Part shown: positions 52,769 through 61,323 of the stretch, in pieces
How positions within the stretch are numbered: the first letter of the stretch is position 1
How the letters are laid out: every line of letters starts with the position of its first letter
Source: Microvirga flavescens
GTDB taxonomy: Bacteria; Pseudomonadota; Alphaproteobacteria; Rhizobiales; Beijerinckiaceae
DNA: 64,000 nucleotides
Assembly (NCBI RefSeq): GCF_003290125.1
Contig: NZ_QMKH01000005.1
Coordinates: 62,001-126,000, forward strand
Direction of reading: 5' to 3'
Translations under genes and position numbers: made by a program
The notes under the pieces: generated by a model
The model's database searches: none
The model's input: the letters and a program-made list of their open reading frames with translations, nothing else
Told to the model about the DNA's origin: nothing

Positions 52769-53311
52769 TCACACTCTCTCAAGCGCGCGGTGCGGCAGCG
52801 CGGGAAGCGTGACATGAATGGCATCGCCCGGCCTGACCTCGCCATCCGCGAGCACGATTCCCATCACGCCGGCCTTGCGGACAAGATTGCCTTGCGCGTC
52901 TCGGTCGAGCACCGCCGCCATCAAGCCCTTCTGGAAACGGTCAAGCTGGGCACACGGATTGCGAAGGCCCGTGATTTCGACAACGGCGTGATCGCCGAGA
53001 TGCAAACGCGCGCCTCTCGGCAACGCAAGAAGGTCGATGCCGCGCGTCGTGACGTTCTCCCCCATCGCGCCCGCCGCCACTGCGAAACCAGCTCGTGCCA
53101 GCTCTTCGTGAAGCTCGGCATGGATGAGATGCACCTGCCGCAGGTTAGGCTGCGTCGGATCCTGCGCGACCCGCGAGCGATGTTTGACGGTCTCGCCGAG
53201 GTGAGCATCCCCCTCGACCCCGAGCCCTGCGATGAGACGAATCGAGATCTCGTTCGGTTTGCTGAAGGAATGGACCGGGCTGAGGCTCACCGCCGTGACG
53301 ATCGCGCTCAT
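52769..53311 (-). CDS. MOSC-domain protein
   Basis: 180 residues. The MOSC core includes VEGDAHLGETVKHRSR near residue 35, GAMGENVTTRGIDL and ITGLRNPCAQLD with the conserved Cys near residue 119, the position where molybdenum cofactor or a sulfur carrier is bound in this family. It follows the NUDIX gene, whose stop is 6 bp before this ATG. A GTG at 53315-53317 would start immediately after that stop. Function is likely linked to sulfur-carrier or Moco chemistry; no partner is nearby. Confidence 0.85.
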   Translation of the reverse strand: MSAIVTAVSLSPVHSFSKPNEISIRLIAGLGVEGDAHLGETVKHRSRVAQDPTQPNLRQVHLIHAELHEELARAGFAVAAGAMGENVTTRGIDLLALPRGARLHLGDHAVVEITGLRNPCAQLDRFQKGLMAAVLDRDAQGNLVRKAGVMGIVLADGEVRPGDAIHVTLPALPHRALERV

Positions 53312-53317
53312 GAGCAC

Positions 53318-53779
53318 TTACGCGTCGGCAAGCAGCGCGGAGGTCACATGCGCCGGCAGGCTGCGAATGAGTTCGGCAAGGGCAGGCTCCAGCACCTGAT
53401 GGGCGGCATCCTCCACATCGAACCATTGCTGGTCGCGCTGGCCCTTTTCGCGCCATGTCTTGAGCTGCTTCGAGACTTCGAGGGGATACACATCGACCCG
53501 GCACAGATCGAAATGATCGGCCCGCCGCTTCCAGTACTCGTAATATCCAAGCGGCTTGTGCTTGATCGAACCCTTGACGCCCGCCTCCTCCACAGCCTCC
53601 TGCGCCGCGGCCTTGTAAGGCTTCTTGCCCTTGATCGGCCAACCCTTCGGAATGAGCCAGCGCTTTGTCTCCCGCGACGTCACAAGCAGCACCTCGACCC
53701 TGCCGTCCGTTACGCGAAACGGTAGCGCCGCCACTTGCGGGATCTCGCTCTTGGGGGCTGTCTTTTGAGCTTTGGGCAT
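53318..53779 (-). CDS. NUDIX hydrolase
   Basis: 153 residues. The NUDIX box reads GWPIKGKKPYKAAAQEAVEE followed by AGV. The usual R and first E positions are replaced by Q and K, but the metal-binding EAVEEAG core is present, and PKGW before it is standard in the diphosphoinositol/diadenosine-type subgroup. It hydrolyses a nucleoside diphosphate derivative or an inositol pyrophosphate. No signal peptide. It is translationally close to the MOSC gene (6 bp). Confidence 0.85.
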   Translation of the reverse strand: MPKAQKTAPKSEIPQVAALPFRVTDGRVEVLLVTSRETKRWLIPKGWPIKGKKPYKAAAQEAVEEAGVKGSIKHKPLGYYEYWKRRADHFDLCRVDVYPLEVSKQLKTWREKGQRDQQWFDVEDAAHQVLEPALAELIRSLPAHVTSALLADA

Positions 53780-53922
53780 TCTGTGGGTTGAGGAATATTG
53801 CTGAGGTTGGGAAAAACGGCTTAGTAAAGCCGGCTAACCAAAGAATCAGATTATTGGCGCCTTGAAAACCTCTTCTTTGCAGCGGTTCAGGTCAGCCACC
53901 TAATCTACGTGGGAAATGTGAC

Positions 53923-53959
53923 TGTTTGACAACGACTTAACGCTTTCTCACGTCAAACA
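53923..53959. promoter_or_regulatory. Spaced inverted repeat before the phosphatase/importer locus
   Basis: TGTTTGAC (53923-53930) and GTCAAACA (53952-53959) are exact complements separated by 21 bp. They end 11 bp before the phosphatase ATG. The spacing allows a two-site operator or a long-loop leader hairpin. Confidence 0.3.
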
Positions 53960-53970
53960 AGGGGGAGGAT

Positions 53971-54765
53971 ATGGCGGTGGATGGACTGGAATTGAGATTT
54001 GCGGCGGCTGCGGCGATCGCCCGCGAGGCGGGCGTGCTGGCCCGGCGGCGCTTTCTGGAGCGGCCACGCTCGCAACGCCCCGACTTCAAAGGGCATCAAG
54101 ACTTTCTGACAGCCACCGATGCGGAAGTAGAGAACCTGATTCGTCGCCGCATCGCGGAAACTGTCCCGGAAGATTCTTTCTTCGGCGAGGAGGGCGGTGG
54201 AACCTTCGGACGCGACGTGTGGGTGGTGGACCCCATCGACGGCACCGCGAATTTCGCAAGAGGCATCCCGCATTTCGCGATCTCCATCGCGTTCGTTCGC
54301 GACAACCGCGTCGAGATCGGCGCGGTCTACAACGTCATGATGGATGAGCTCTATCTCGCCATGCGCGGACGGGGCGCGACGCTGAACGGGGAGGCGATCC
54401 GCGTCAGCGGGCTGTCCGAAATCCGTCAGGCGACGGTGGAAGCCGGCTGGTCGTCACGACTGCCGGTCGAGCCTTACATTACGCTCGTCGATCGCTTGAA
54501 GAACACCGGCGTCAATGTCCGCCGCGCGGGCTCGGGAACACTCGGCCTCGCCTATGTGGCCGACGGCAGGATCGACGCCTATTGCGAACTGCACATCAAT
54601 TCCTGGGACGTCCTGGCGGGCCTTCTCATCATCGAGGAGGCCGGCGGCTGGACCAACAATTTCCTTGCCAAGGACGGATTGCGGAAGGGCAATCCCGTGC
54701 TCGCCTGCACGCCCGAACTCGCGCCCGCCATCTCGGCGGCAACGCAGATCGGGAAGGAGCCCTGA
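53971..54765 (+). CDS. Inositol monophosphatase family phosphatase
   Basis: 264 residues. The family motifs are complete: GEEGGG near residue 73 with a metal-binding Glu, VVDPIDGTANFARG near 84 with three metal ligands, and SWDVLAGLLIIEEAGG near 210. Metal-dependent hydrolysis of a small phosphate ester (inositol phosphate, histidinol phosphate, or sugar phosphate) is expected. A GGGGGAGGAT ribosome-binding site lies before the ATG. It is the first gene of a plus-strand set that ends in another phosphatase and holds a complete ABC importer. Confidence 0.92.
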   Translation: MAVDGLELRFAAAAAIAREAGVLARRRFLERPRSQRPDFKGHQDFLTATDAEVENLIRRRIAETVPEDSFFGEEGGGTFGRDVWVVDPIDGTANFARGIPHFAISIAFVRDNRVEIGAVYNVMMDELYLAMRGRGATLNGEAIRVSGLSEIRQATVEAGWSSRLPVEPYITLVDRLKNTGVNVRRAGSGTLGLAYVADGRIDAYCELHINSWDVLAGLLIIEEAGGWTNNFLAKDGLRKGNPVLACTPELAPAISAATQIGKEP

Positions 54766-54899
54766 CCTATTCACAGATCACGGGCGTGGCCTTTCATCCT
54801 AAAGGCGACGCTCAAAGCGCTTGACCTGCCGGGCTATTGCATAGAACTTAGCCGGCCAACAAGAATAACAATCTCAAAAGATCTATGGGAGGATCATTG

Positions 54900-55946
54900 A
54901 TGAAACTTCGGAAGAAACTTGTCGCCGCGAGCATGTTCGCGGGTGCCGTCACCGCTCTCTCCTTCGCATCGGCGGGCGCGGCGCAGGCACAGGGCGCGCT
55001 CGTCATGTATTGCGGCGTGCAGGAAGAATGGTGCCGCGGCATGGTCAACGCCTTCGAGCGTGAGACAGGCATCAAGGTTTCGATGACCCGCAAGAGCGCG
55101 GGCGAAGTGTTTGCGCAGGTGAAGGCCGAAGCGGCCAATCCCCGCGCCGACATCTGGTGGGGCGGCACGGGCGATCCGCACATGCAGGCCGCCGAAGAAG
55201 GCCTGACCGTCGAGTACAAGTCGCCGAAGATGGGCGAGTTGCAGGATTGGGCGGTGCGCCAGTGGGAGCAGTCCAAGGGCCGCACGGTCGGCATCTATTC
55301 GGGCGCGCTGGGCTTCGGCTACAACACGGAACTCGTGAAGTCGAAGGGCATTCCGGAACCCAAGTGCTGGGCCGACCTTCTCAATGCCAAGCTGAAGGAT
55401 GAGGTGCAGGTCGCCGATCCGAACTCCTCCGGCACGGCCTATACGCTGCTTGCAACCATCATTCAGTTGATGGGCGAGGAGAAGGGCTTCGATTATCTCA
55501 AGTCCCTGCACAAGAACATCAATCAATACACCAAGTCGGGCGCGGCTCCCGCCAAGGCCATGGCTTTGGGCGAGACCACCGTCGGCATCGCCTTCATGCA
55601 CGACATCGTGACGATGGTCGTCGACAAGGCCCCGATCAAGGTTGTCGCGCCTTGCGAAGGCACCGGCTACGAGATCGGCTCCATGTCGATCATCAAGGGT
55701 GCGAAGAACCTCGAGAACGCGCAGAAGTTCTACGACTGGGCTCTCACGCCCGCCGCGCAGAAGATCGGCGCCGAGACGAAGTCCTATCAGGTGCCATCGA
55801 ACAAGGCGACGCCGGTTCCGCCGGAAGCGCCGAAGCTCGCCGACATCAAGCTGATCAACTTCGATTTCGCGAAGTACGGCTCGTCCGAAGAGCGCAAGCG
55901 TCTTCTGTCCAAGTGGGACAACGAAGTGAAGAACCTGCCGAAGTAG
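54900..55946 (+). CDS. Fbp/Afu-class ABC transporter substrate-binding protein
   Basis: 348 residues. Signal peptide (MKLRKKLVAASMFAGAVTA, cut near AQAQ) with GGGAGG 7 nt before the ATG. The mature protein has the class D/Fbp start VMYCGVQEEWCRGMVNAFER, then ADIWWGGTGDPHMQAAEEG and YSGALGFGYNTELV. Ferric-binding members carry two adjacent Tyr ligands near the C-terminal lobe. No Tyr-Tyr pair occurs here, so ferric iron is unlikely. Related AfuA binds hexose phosphates. Two Cys (residues about 38 and 46) may form a disulfide. Confidence 0.85.
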   Translation: MKLRKKLVAASMFAGAVTALSFASAGAAQAQGALVMYCGVQEEWCRGMVNAFERETGIKVSMTRKSAGEVFAQVKAEAANPRADIWWGGTGDPHMQAAEEGLTVEYKSPKMGELQDWAVRQWEQSKGRTVGIYSGALGFGYNTELVKSKGIPEPKCWADLLNAKLKDEVQVADPNSSGTAYTLLATIIQLMGEEKGFDYLKSLHKNINQYTKSGAAPAKAMALGETTVGIAFMHDIVTMVVDKAPIKVVAPCEGTGYEIGSMSIIKGAKNLENAQKFYDWALTPAAQKIGAETKSYQVPSNKATPVPPEAPKLADIKLINFDFAKYGSSEERKRLLSKWDNEVKNLPK

Positions 55947-55967
55947 GCTTTTCGCGACGCTTCTTTC

Positions 55968-56005
55968 CCGGCGGAGCGTGCCTTTCGCTCCGCCGGTTCA
56001 ATTTT
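55968..56005 (+). terminator. Intercistronic hairpin between binding protein and permease
   Basis: CCGGCGGAGCG (55968-55978) and CGCTCCGCCGG (55986-55996) form an 11-bp stem, followed by TTCAATTTT. Leaky termination or mRNA stabilisation here would keep the binding protein above the permease, as is common in such operons. Confidence 0.7.
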
Positions 56006-56079
56006 CAGAACATGCAAACGCCGGGACGCCGCGCCTTTCTTGATGGCGGCTATCGTCTCGGGTCTTCGTGAGTACGCAT

Positions 56080-58269
56080 ATGTCTCGGGCAACCCTTGGC
56101 TGGATCGTCCTCGGCTGGATCGGTTACGCGCTCCTGCCCTGGTACGGTTTCGATAATACGGCGACGCCAACGCTCTCCGACTATCTCGCCGGCCATTCCG
56201 GCCTTGTGCTCGGGCTGAAGGGAGCCTGGTGGCTCCTGCCTGTTCTCGCGCCTCTCCTGATCGCCCTGCGCCCCGTTGCCGGCGGCTCCGGCAAGACAGA
56301 TGCCAACTGGATGATCGGAGCCGGCCTTCTGGGGCTCGCCCTTATTCTCCTCCAAGGTTTCACCATCGGGCTCAACGGCTGGACGCTCGACATCCTCAAG
56401 AGCCTCTTCGGCGCTCCGGGCCCGAAGCAGGGCGGCATGGGTTATGGCGCGACGCTGACCTCGACGGCGTTCCTGCTCGTTCTCTGCCACGGCTTTGCAG
56501 CGCGCGGCTGGTGCCGTGGCGATGCCTTCGTCACCTCGTCCATCGGCATCATCATCGCGCTCATCATCGTCTTCGTCTTCTTTCCGGTCTCGACGATTCT
56601 TGCGAGCGCCTTCGCCGACAACAGCGGCAACTTCGCGCCGCTCGAATTCTTCGCGAAGTTCATCGACCGTTCGGTCTGGGGGCTCGATTGCCTCACGGGC
56701 GACCTGCGCTGCGGCGTTGCGTGGAACACGCTTTTCCTCGGCCTGCTCGTCGCTTTCGGCACCACCCTTCTCGGTCTTGCCTTCGCACTCATCGCAACCC
56801 GCACGGGCTTCAAGTTCAAGGGCACCTTGCGCGTCATGAGCGTTCTGCCGATCATCACGCCGCCTTTCGTGATCGGCCTTGCGCTCATCCTGCTGTTCGG
56901 CCGCTCAGGCGCGATGTCGAGCCTTCTCTACGAATGGTTCGGCATTCCGCGCTCGCGCTGGATCTATGGGCTTCCCGGCGTCTTCATCGCGCAGTTGCTG
57001 GCCTTCACGCCCATCGCGTTCCTCGTTCTCATCGGCGTGGTGCAGGGCATCAGCCCGACGCTGGAGGAAGCTTCGCAAACCCTGCGCGCCAAGAGCTGGA
57101 CGACCTTCGTCACCGTCACGCTGCCCCTGATGCGTCCCGGCCTCGCCAACGCCTTCCTCCTCGGCTTCGTGGAAAGCCTCGCCGATTTCGGCAACCCGCT
57201 GGTTCTCGGCGGCAATTATGAAGTTCTTTCCACCAAGATTTTCTTCGCCGTCGTGGGTGCGCAACAGGATCAGGGGCGCGCCGCCGTGCTCTCCATCGTC
57301 CTCCTCGCCTTCACCCTCGGCGCGTTCTGGCTGCAGCATGCGTGGCTCGGCAAGAAGGTTTATACGACCGTTACCGGCAAGGGCGATGCGGGCATTCCGT
57401 TGCCGCTGCCGCGCCGTGTCGCCTTCGCCTCCTACGCGACGGCGATTCCGTGGGCCATCTTCACGCTGTCGGTCTACGTCATCATCGCCATCGGCGGCTT
57501 CGTGCGCTCGATGGGCCGCGATTACACGCCAACGCTTGATCACTTCCTCACCGCATTCCGCGTTGAGCGCGCCGATTGGGGCTTCTACTTCTCCGGTTCG
57601 GCGTGGAACTCGTTCTTCGCCACGGTGAAGGTCGCGGCCTTCTCGGCTCCGTTGACGGCGGCCATCGGACTTCTCACCGCGTATCTGTTGACGCGCCAGC
57701 GCTTCTCCGGTCAACGCGCCTTCGAGTTCGGCACATTGCTCTCCTTCGCCATCCCCGGCACCGTCGTCGGTGTGTCCTACATCCTCGCCTTCAACGTCCC
57801 GCCGATCGAGATCACCGGAACGGGCTTCGTCCTCGTGATGTGCTTCGTGTTCCGCAACATGCCGGTGGGTGTACGCTCGGGCATCGCCACCTTGAGCCAG
57901 ATCGACAAGAGCCTCGACGAAGCCTCGCTGACGCTCGGCGCGGGCTCGGCCACGACCATGCGCCGCGTGGTGCTGCCATTGTTGCGGCCTGCCATCGTCG
58001 CCTCGCTCGTCTATTCCTTCGTGCGAGCGATGACGGCGGTCAGCGCCGTGATCTTCCTCGTCACTGCCGAATACAACATGGCCACGACCTACATTGTCGG
58101 CCGCGTCGAAGCCGGCGAGTTCGGCCTCGCCATCGCCTATTCCACCGTGCTCATTCTCGTCATGCTGGTCGCCATTACAGGCATTCAGCTGGCCGTCGGC
58201 GAACGCCGTCTCGGCCGCCGCAGCGCAAGCACCAATTCAAACCCCATCGCCGTTCAAGCAGCGCCATGA
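56080..58269 (+). CDS. Fused double ABC transporter permease
   Basis: 729 residues with about 12-14 membrane segments. Two permease domains are fused, each with an EAA loop: EEASQTLRAKSWTTFVTVTL (middle) and DEASLTLGAGSATTMRRVVL (near residue 620). This matches the fused FbpB/AfuB/ThiP type, where one chain replaces two. GTGAG 7 nt before the ATG at 56080 is the probable start; a GTG at 56068 is also in frame. Stop overlaps the ATPase start by ATGA. Membrane channel of the importer. Confidence 0.9.
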   Translation: MSRATLGWIVLGWIGYALLPWYGFDNTATPTLSDYLAGHSGLVLGLKGAWWLLPVLAPLLIALRPVAGGSGKTDANWMIGAGLLGLALILLQGFTIGLNGWTLDILKSLFGAPGPKQGGMGYGATLTSTAFLLVLCHGFAARGWCRGDAFVTSSIGIIIALIIVFVFFPVSTILASAFADNSGNFAPLEFFAKFIDRSVWGLDCLTGDLRCGVAWNTLFLGLLVAFGTTLLGLAFALIATRTGFKFKGTLRVMSVLPIITPPFVIGLALILLFGRSGAMSSLLYEWFGIPRSRWIYGLPGVFIAQLLAFTPIAFLVLIGVVQGISPTLEEASQTLRAKSWTTFVTVTLPLMRPGLANAFLLGFVESLADFGNPLVLGGNYEVLSTKIFFAVVGAQQDQGRAAVLSIVLLAFTLGAFWLQHAWLGKKVYTTVTGKGDAGIPLPLPRRVAFASYATAIPWAIFTLSVYVIIAIGGFVRSMGRDYTPTLDHFLTAFRVERADWGFYFSGSAWNSFFATVKVAAFSAPLTAAIGLLTAYLLTRQRFSGQRAFEFGTLLSFAIPGTVVGVSYILAFNVPPIEITGTGFVLVMCFVFRNMPVGVRSGIATLSQIDKSLDEASLTLGAGSATTMRRVVLPLLRPAIVASLVYSFVRAMTAVSAVIFLVTAEYNMATTYIVGRVEAGEFGLAIAYSTVLILVMLVAITGIQLAVGERRLGRRSASTNSNPIAVQAAP

Positions 58270-59381
58270 ACCAGATGTCATCTTCCTCCTCGCTCCTCCG
58301 TTCCTCCGCATCCAAGAAGCAGGCGGCCTCGGTCGAATTCCGCAACGTGACGAAGCGCTATGGCGACGTCACGGCGGTCGATTCCGTCAACTTCACCATC
58401 GAACCGGGAACGCTCGTCACGCTGCTCGGCCCCTCGGGCTGCGGCAAGACGACGACGCTGCGCATGATCGCCGGTCTTGAAATGGCGAGCGAAGGCCAGA
58501 TCCTCATCGGCGACCGTGACGTCACACGGCTCTCCGCCGCGGACCGCGATGTCAGCATGGTGTTCCAGTCCTACGCGCTGTTTCCGCACATGTCGGTTCT
58601 GGAAAACGTCGCCTACGGCCCCTCCGTGCAGGGCGTGCCAAAGAAGCAGGCTGAAGCGATGGCCATCGAGAAGCTCGGCCTCGTCGGCCTTGCGGGCCTT
58701 GAGCGCCGCGCGCCGTCGGAACTCTCCGGTGGCCAGCAACAGCGCGTCGCCGTGGCGCGCGCACTCGTTCTCGAGCCGCAGGTTCTTTTGTTCGACGAGC
58801 CGCTCTCGAACCTCGACGCCAAGCTGCGCCGTCGCGTTCGCGAAGACATTCGTGAATTGCAGCAGAGCCTCAACCTCACCGTGGCCTACGTGACGCACGA
58901 TCAGGAAGAGGCGCTCGCCGTTTCCGACCGCATCATCGTGATGTCCAACGCGCGCATCGCGCAGACGGGCACGCCGCGCGAACTCTACGAGGAACCCGCC
59001 GATCTGTTCGTGGCCGACTTCATCGGCGATGCCAACATCATCGAAGGCTCTCTTGTCGAAGTGAACGGCGCAGAGGCCACGGTGAAGATCGACACCCTGA
59101 ACCTGCGCCTTCCTCATCGCGGCGTAAAGCCTGGCCCGGTGAAGCTCGCGGTTCGCCCGGACGCGATCGCTCTCGACGAGCAGGCCGCGCAAGGCCCCGC
59201 CATCGCCGGGCGCATCAAGAAGGCGTCCTATCTCGGCACGCAGATCGAATACGATGTCGAGACCGCCATCGGCAATCTGTTCGTGGTGCAATATGGCCGC
59301 AAGGAGCCGATCGAGACCGGAAAGTCCGTCTCCGTGTCGCTCTCGTCCCAGCGCGGCGTCGCCATTATCCCCGGGGCCTGA
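58266..59381 (+). CDS. ABC transporter ATPase of the Fbp/Afu-class importer
   Basis: 371 residues. Ser/Lys-rich N-terminal 20 residues, then Walker A LLGPSGCGKTTTLRMIAGLE, Q-loop VFQSYALFP, signature LSGGQQQRVAVARAL, Walker B VLLFDEPLSNLD and H-loop THDQEEAL, followed by a regulatory TOBE domain (VKLAVRPDAI). It powers the import. The start overlaps the permease stop (ATGA), so they are coupled. The longer frame reaching back to 57576 is a shadow of the permease gene. Confidence 0.95.
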   Translation: MNQMSSSSSLLRSSASKKQAASVEFRNVTKRYGDVTAVDSVNFTIEPGTLVTLLGPSGCGKTTTLRMIAGLEMASEGQILIGDRDVTRLSAADRDVSMVFQSYALFPHMSVLENVAYGPSVQGVPKKQAEAMAIEKLGLVGLAGLERRAPSELSGGQQQRVAVARALVLEPQVLLFDEPLSNLDAKLRRRVREDIRELQQSLNLTVAYVTHDQEEALAVSDRIIVMSNARIAQTGTPRELYEEPADLFVADFIGDANIIEGSLVEVNGAEATVKIDTLNLRLPHRGVKPGPVKLAVRPDAIALDEQAAQGPAIAGRIKKASYLGTQIEYDVETAIGNLFVVQYGRKEPIETGKSVSVSLSSQRGVAIIPGA

Positions 59382-59409
59382 CGCTCCGGCGAGTGCATGG
59401 CTGCTCTTC

Positions 59410-59457
59410 AACCCGTCGACGCGAACTTTGTTTGACGTCGGCGGGTTTTTCGTTTTT
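59410..59457 (+). terminator. Terminator after the importer ATPase gene
   Basis: AACCCGTCGACG (59410-59421) pairs with CGTCGGCGGGTT (59436-59447) with one G-T wobble, followed by TTTTTCGTTTTT. It lies 28 bp after the ATPase stop and before the HAD phosphatase, which must then rely on read-through or its own promoter. Confidence 0.85.
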
Positions 59458-59501
59458 CAAGACCATCGGTTGAGTGCCGGTAACGGCGACGAGGCGAGAC
59501 G

Positions 59502-60164
59502 ATGCTCAAGGCCCTGATCTTCGATATGGACGGTACGCTGGTGCACAGCGATCCGGTTCACCTGCGCGCTTTTGCCGAGGTTCTCGCACCGGAAGGCGTT
59601 GCGGTGAACGATGAGATCTATCGCTCCAAGATCATCGGCAACACCAACCCCTCGATCTTCGCCTCGCTCCTGCCTCACCGCACAGTGGCGGAACATGAGG
59701 AATTCGCAGATCGCAAGGAGGCCGCTTTCCGCCGTCTCGCTTCCGATCTCGAGCCGCTGGACGGGCTGATCGATCTGCTCGATTGGGCAGAGCAGCGCGC
59801 AATCAAAGTCGCGCTCGTCACCAACGCTCCGCTTTTGAACGCCGAGCACATGCTCGATATGCTGGATGTCTCCCACCGGTTCGGCGTGAAAGTGACTATC
59901 GAGCAGGTGGTGCGCGGCAAGCCAGATCCCCTGCCCTATCTCACCGCGCTCGAGCGGCTCGGCCTTGCGCCCGAGCAGGCCATCGCCTTCGAGGACTCGC
60001 CCTCCGGCATGAGAGCCGCCAAGGGCGCGGGCCTCTTTTCCTTCGGCGTGCTCACAGGCCTGACCGCCGAGGAGATGAATGCAGTCGGCGCCGACCACAC
60101 CATCCATACGTTCCGGGACAAGGCGCTTTGGGACGTTCTGGAGCGTCGCCTCGCCGCCATGTGA
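59502..60164 (+). CDS. HAD-superfamily phosphatase (beta-PGM/GPP-like)
   Basis: 220 residues. Motif I FDMDGTLVHSD (nucleophile Asp8 and Asp10), motif II VTNAP, motif III RGKPDPLPY and motif IV EDSPSG are all present, with a small helical cap between I and II. The group includes sugar-phosphate and glycerol-phosphate phosphatases and beta-phosphoglucomutases. In frame with the importer, it may dephosphorylate the imported compound inside the cell. A GGCGACGAGGCGAGACG-like region precedes the ATG. Confidence 0.9.
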   Translation: MLKALIFDMDGTLVHSDPVHLRAFAEVLAPEGVAVNDEIYRSKIIGNTNPSIFASLLPHRTVAEHEEFADRKEAAFRRLASDLEPLDGLIDLLDWAEQRAIKVALVTNAPLLNAEHMLDMLDVSHRFGVKVTIEQVVRGKPDPLPYLTALERLGLAPEQAIAFEDSPSGMRAAKGAGLFSFGVLTGLTAEEMNAVGADHTIHTFRDKALWDVLERRLAAM

Positions 60165-60170
60165 TGCTCC

Positions 60171-60563
60171 TTACGCCGCGTCGGAAGCTGGCGAACTCTC
60201 ACCTTCATCGAAACGACGGCGGGCCTCCAAAATCTCTTCCCGATTCTCGATGGCCCACTCCCCCAGCTCGCGCACAGTCTTGAGCAGGGAGCAACCCAGC
60301 CCTGTGAGAGCGTAATCCACACGGGGCGGAATGGTCGGGAAAACCGTCCTCGTGACGAGCCCGTCGCGCTCCAGTCCCCGCAGGGTCAGGGTCAGCATGC
60401 GCTGGGAAACGCCCTCGACCATGCGCCGCAACTCGTTGAAACGCTTGGGCCCGCCGCCAAGCCGCATCACGACCTGGACGGTCCACTTGTCGCCGACGCG
60501 CGAGAGGATTTCAGTCACGGTACGGCAGCGGTCGGGAACATGAATGTTACTGGGTGACAACAA
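60171..60563 (-). CDS. HxlR-family transcriptional regulator
   Basis: 130 residues. A winged helix with HxlR features: KWTVQVVMRLGGGPKRFNELRR and SQRMLTLTLRGLERDGLV, then the wing PRVDYALTGLG. The start is TTG, with AAGGAGG 4 nt before the first TTG (60561-60563) and 7 nt before the second (60558-60560). No Cys is in the recognition region, so formaldehyde or redox control through Cys cannot be assumed. It is divergent from an FMN reductase and convergent with the HAD gene. Confidence 0.9.
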   Translation of the reverse strand: MLSPSNIHVPDRCRTVTEILSRVGDKWTVQVVMRLGGGPKRFNELRRMVEGVSQRMLTLTLRGLERDGLVTRTVFPTIPPRVDYALTGLGCSLLKTVRELGEWAIENREEILEARRRFDEGESSPASDAA

Positions 60564-60619
60564 AGTACCTCCTTGCGGTTCGCCCGGAAAGTTACCTAAT
60601 GAGCCTCGGTTACAAAGCA

Positions 60620-60638
60620 GAACCTAGGACATAGGTTC
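60620..60638. promoter_or_regulatory. Probable HxlR operator
   Basis: GAACCTAGGACATAGGTTC is a perfect 7-bp dyad (GAACCTA/TAGGTTC) with a 5-bp spacer. It sits 26 bp before the reductase ATG in the 100-bp region shared with the divergent regulator, where a dimeric winged-helix regulator would bind. Confidence 0.55.
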
Positions 60639-60663
60639 CTCGCAGGCAAACTCAGGAGACATG

Positions 60664-61239
60664 ATGTCGCTCAAGCTGCACACCATCATCGCCAGCACGC
60701 GCCCCGGCCGCATCGGCCCGGGCATCGCGAAATGGTTCAACGATTATGCCGGCGAGCACGGCAAGTTCGAGCCGGTGCTGGTGGATCTCGCCGATTTCAA
60801 TCTGCCGATCCTCGATGAGCCCAACCACCCCCGCCTGCAGCAATACACCAAGGATCACACCAAGGCCTGGTCCGAGAGTGTGAAGGCGGCCGATGCTTTC
60901 GTGTTCGTGACGCCGGAGTACAACTACGGCCCGCCGCCCTCGCTCGTGAATGCGCTGAACTACCTGGTCCGCGAATGGGGTTACGCTCCTGCCGGCTTTG
61001 TCGGCTATGGCGGCATTTCGGGCGGTTTGCGTGCCGTGCAGGCCACCAAGTCCTTGGTCACCACCCTCAAGATGATGCCGATTCCGGAGGCGGTGCCGCT
61101 GCCGATGGTGTTCGGCCATCTCGATGAGGACAAGAGCTTCAAGGCGGAGGAGATTCACCGCACGTCAGCCAAGGTGATGCTCGACGAGCTCTACAAGTGG
61201 GCCGAGGTGCTCAAGCCCCTGCGCGCCGGCGCACGCTGA
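60664..61239 (+). CDS. NADPH-dependent FMN reductase
   Basis: 191 residues of flavodoxin-like fold. STRPGRIGPGIAKWF near the start is the FMN phosphate loop, and TPEYNYGPPPSLVNALNYL is the hallmark EYN(Y) loop of the family. AGGAG lies 5 nt before the ATG at 60664 and only 2 nt before the alternative ATG at 60661. The enzyme reduces quinones, azo dyes, chromate or free FMN. Divergent from the HxlR regulator, which probably controls it. Confidence 0.92.
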   Translation: MSLKLHTIIASTRPGRIGPGIAKWFNDYAGEHGKFEPVLVDLADFNLPILDEPNHPRLQQYTKDHTKAWSESVKAADAFVFVTPEYNYGPPPSLVNALNYLVREWGYAPAGFVGYGGISGGLRAVQATKSLVTTLKMMPIPEAVPLPMVFGHLDEDKSFKAEEIHRTSAKVMLDELYKWAEVLKPLRAGAR

Positions 61240-61323
61240 GGCGGCAGGCTAGACGCCTCGAACTTCTCACTCCCGCCCCTCAAGAGCGTCTTTGCGGTTC
61301 TTTCGAGCCGCGAGGCGCTCTAA

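Noticed and set aside
54900-59381. Ferric-iron ABC transporter
   Set aside because: The binding protein lacks the tandem tyrosine ligands; the phosphatase neighbours point elsewhere.
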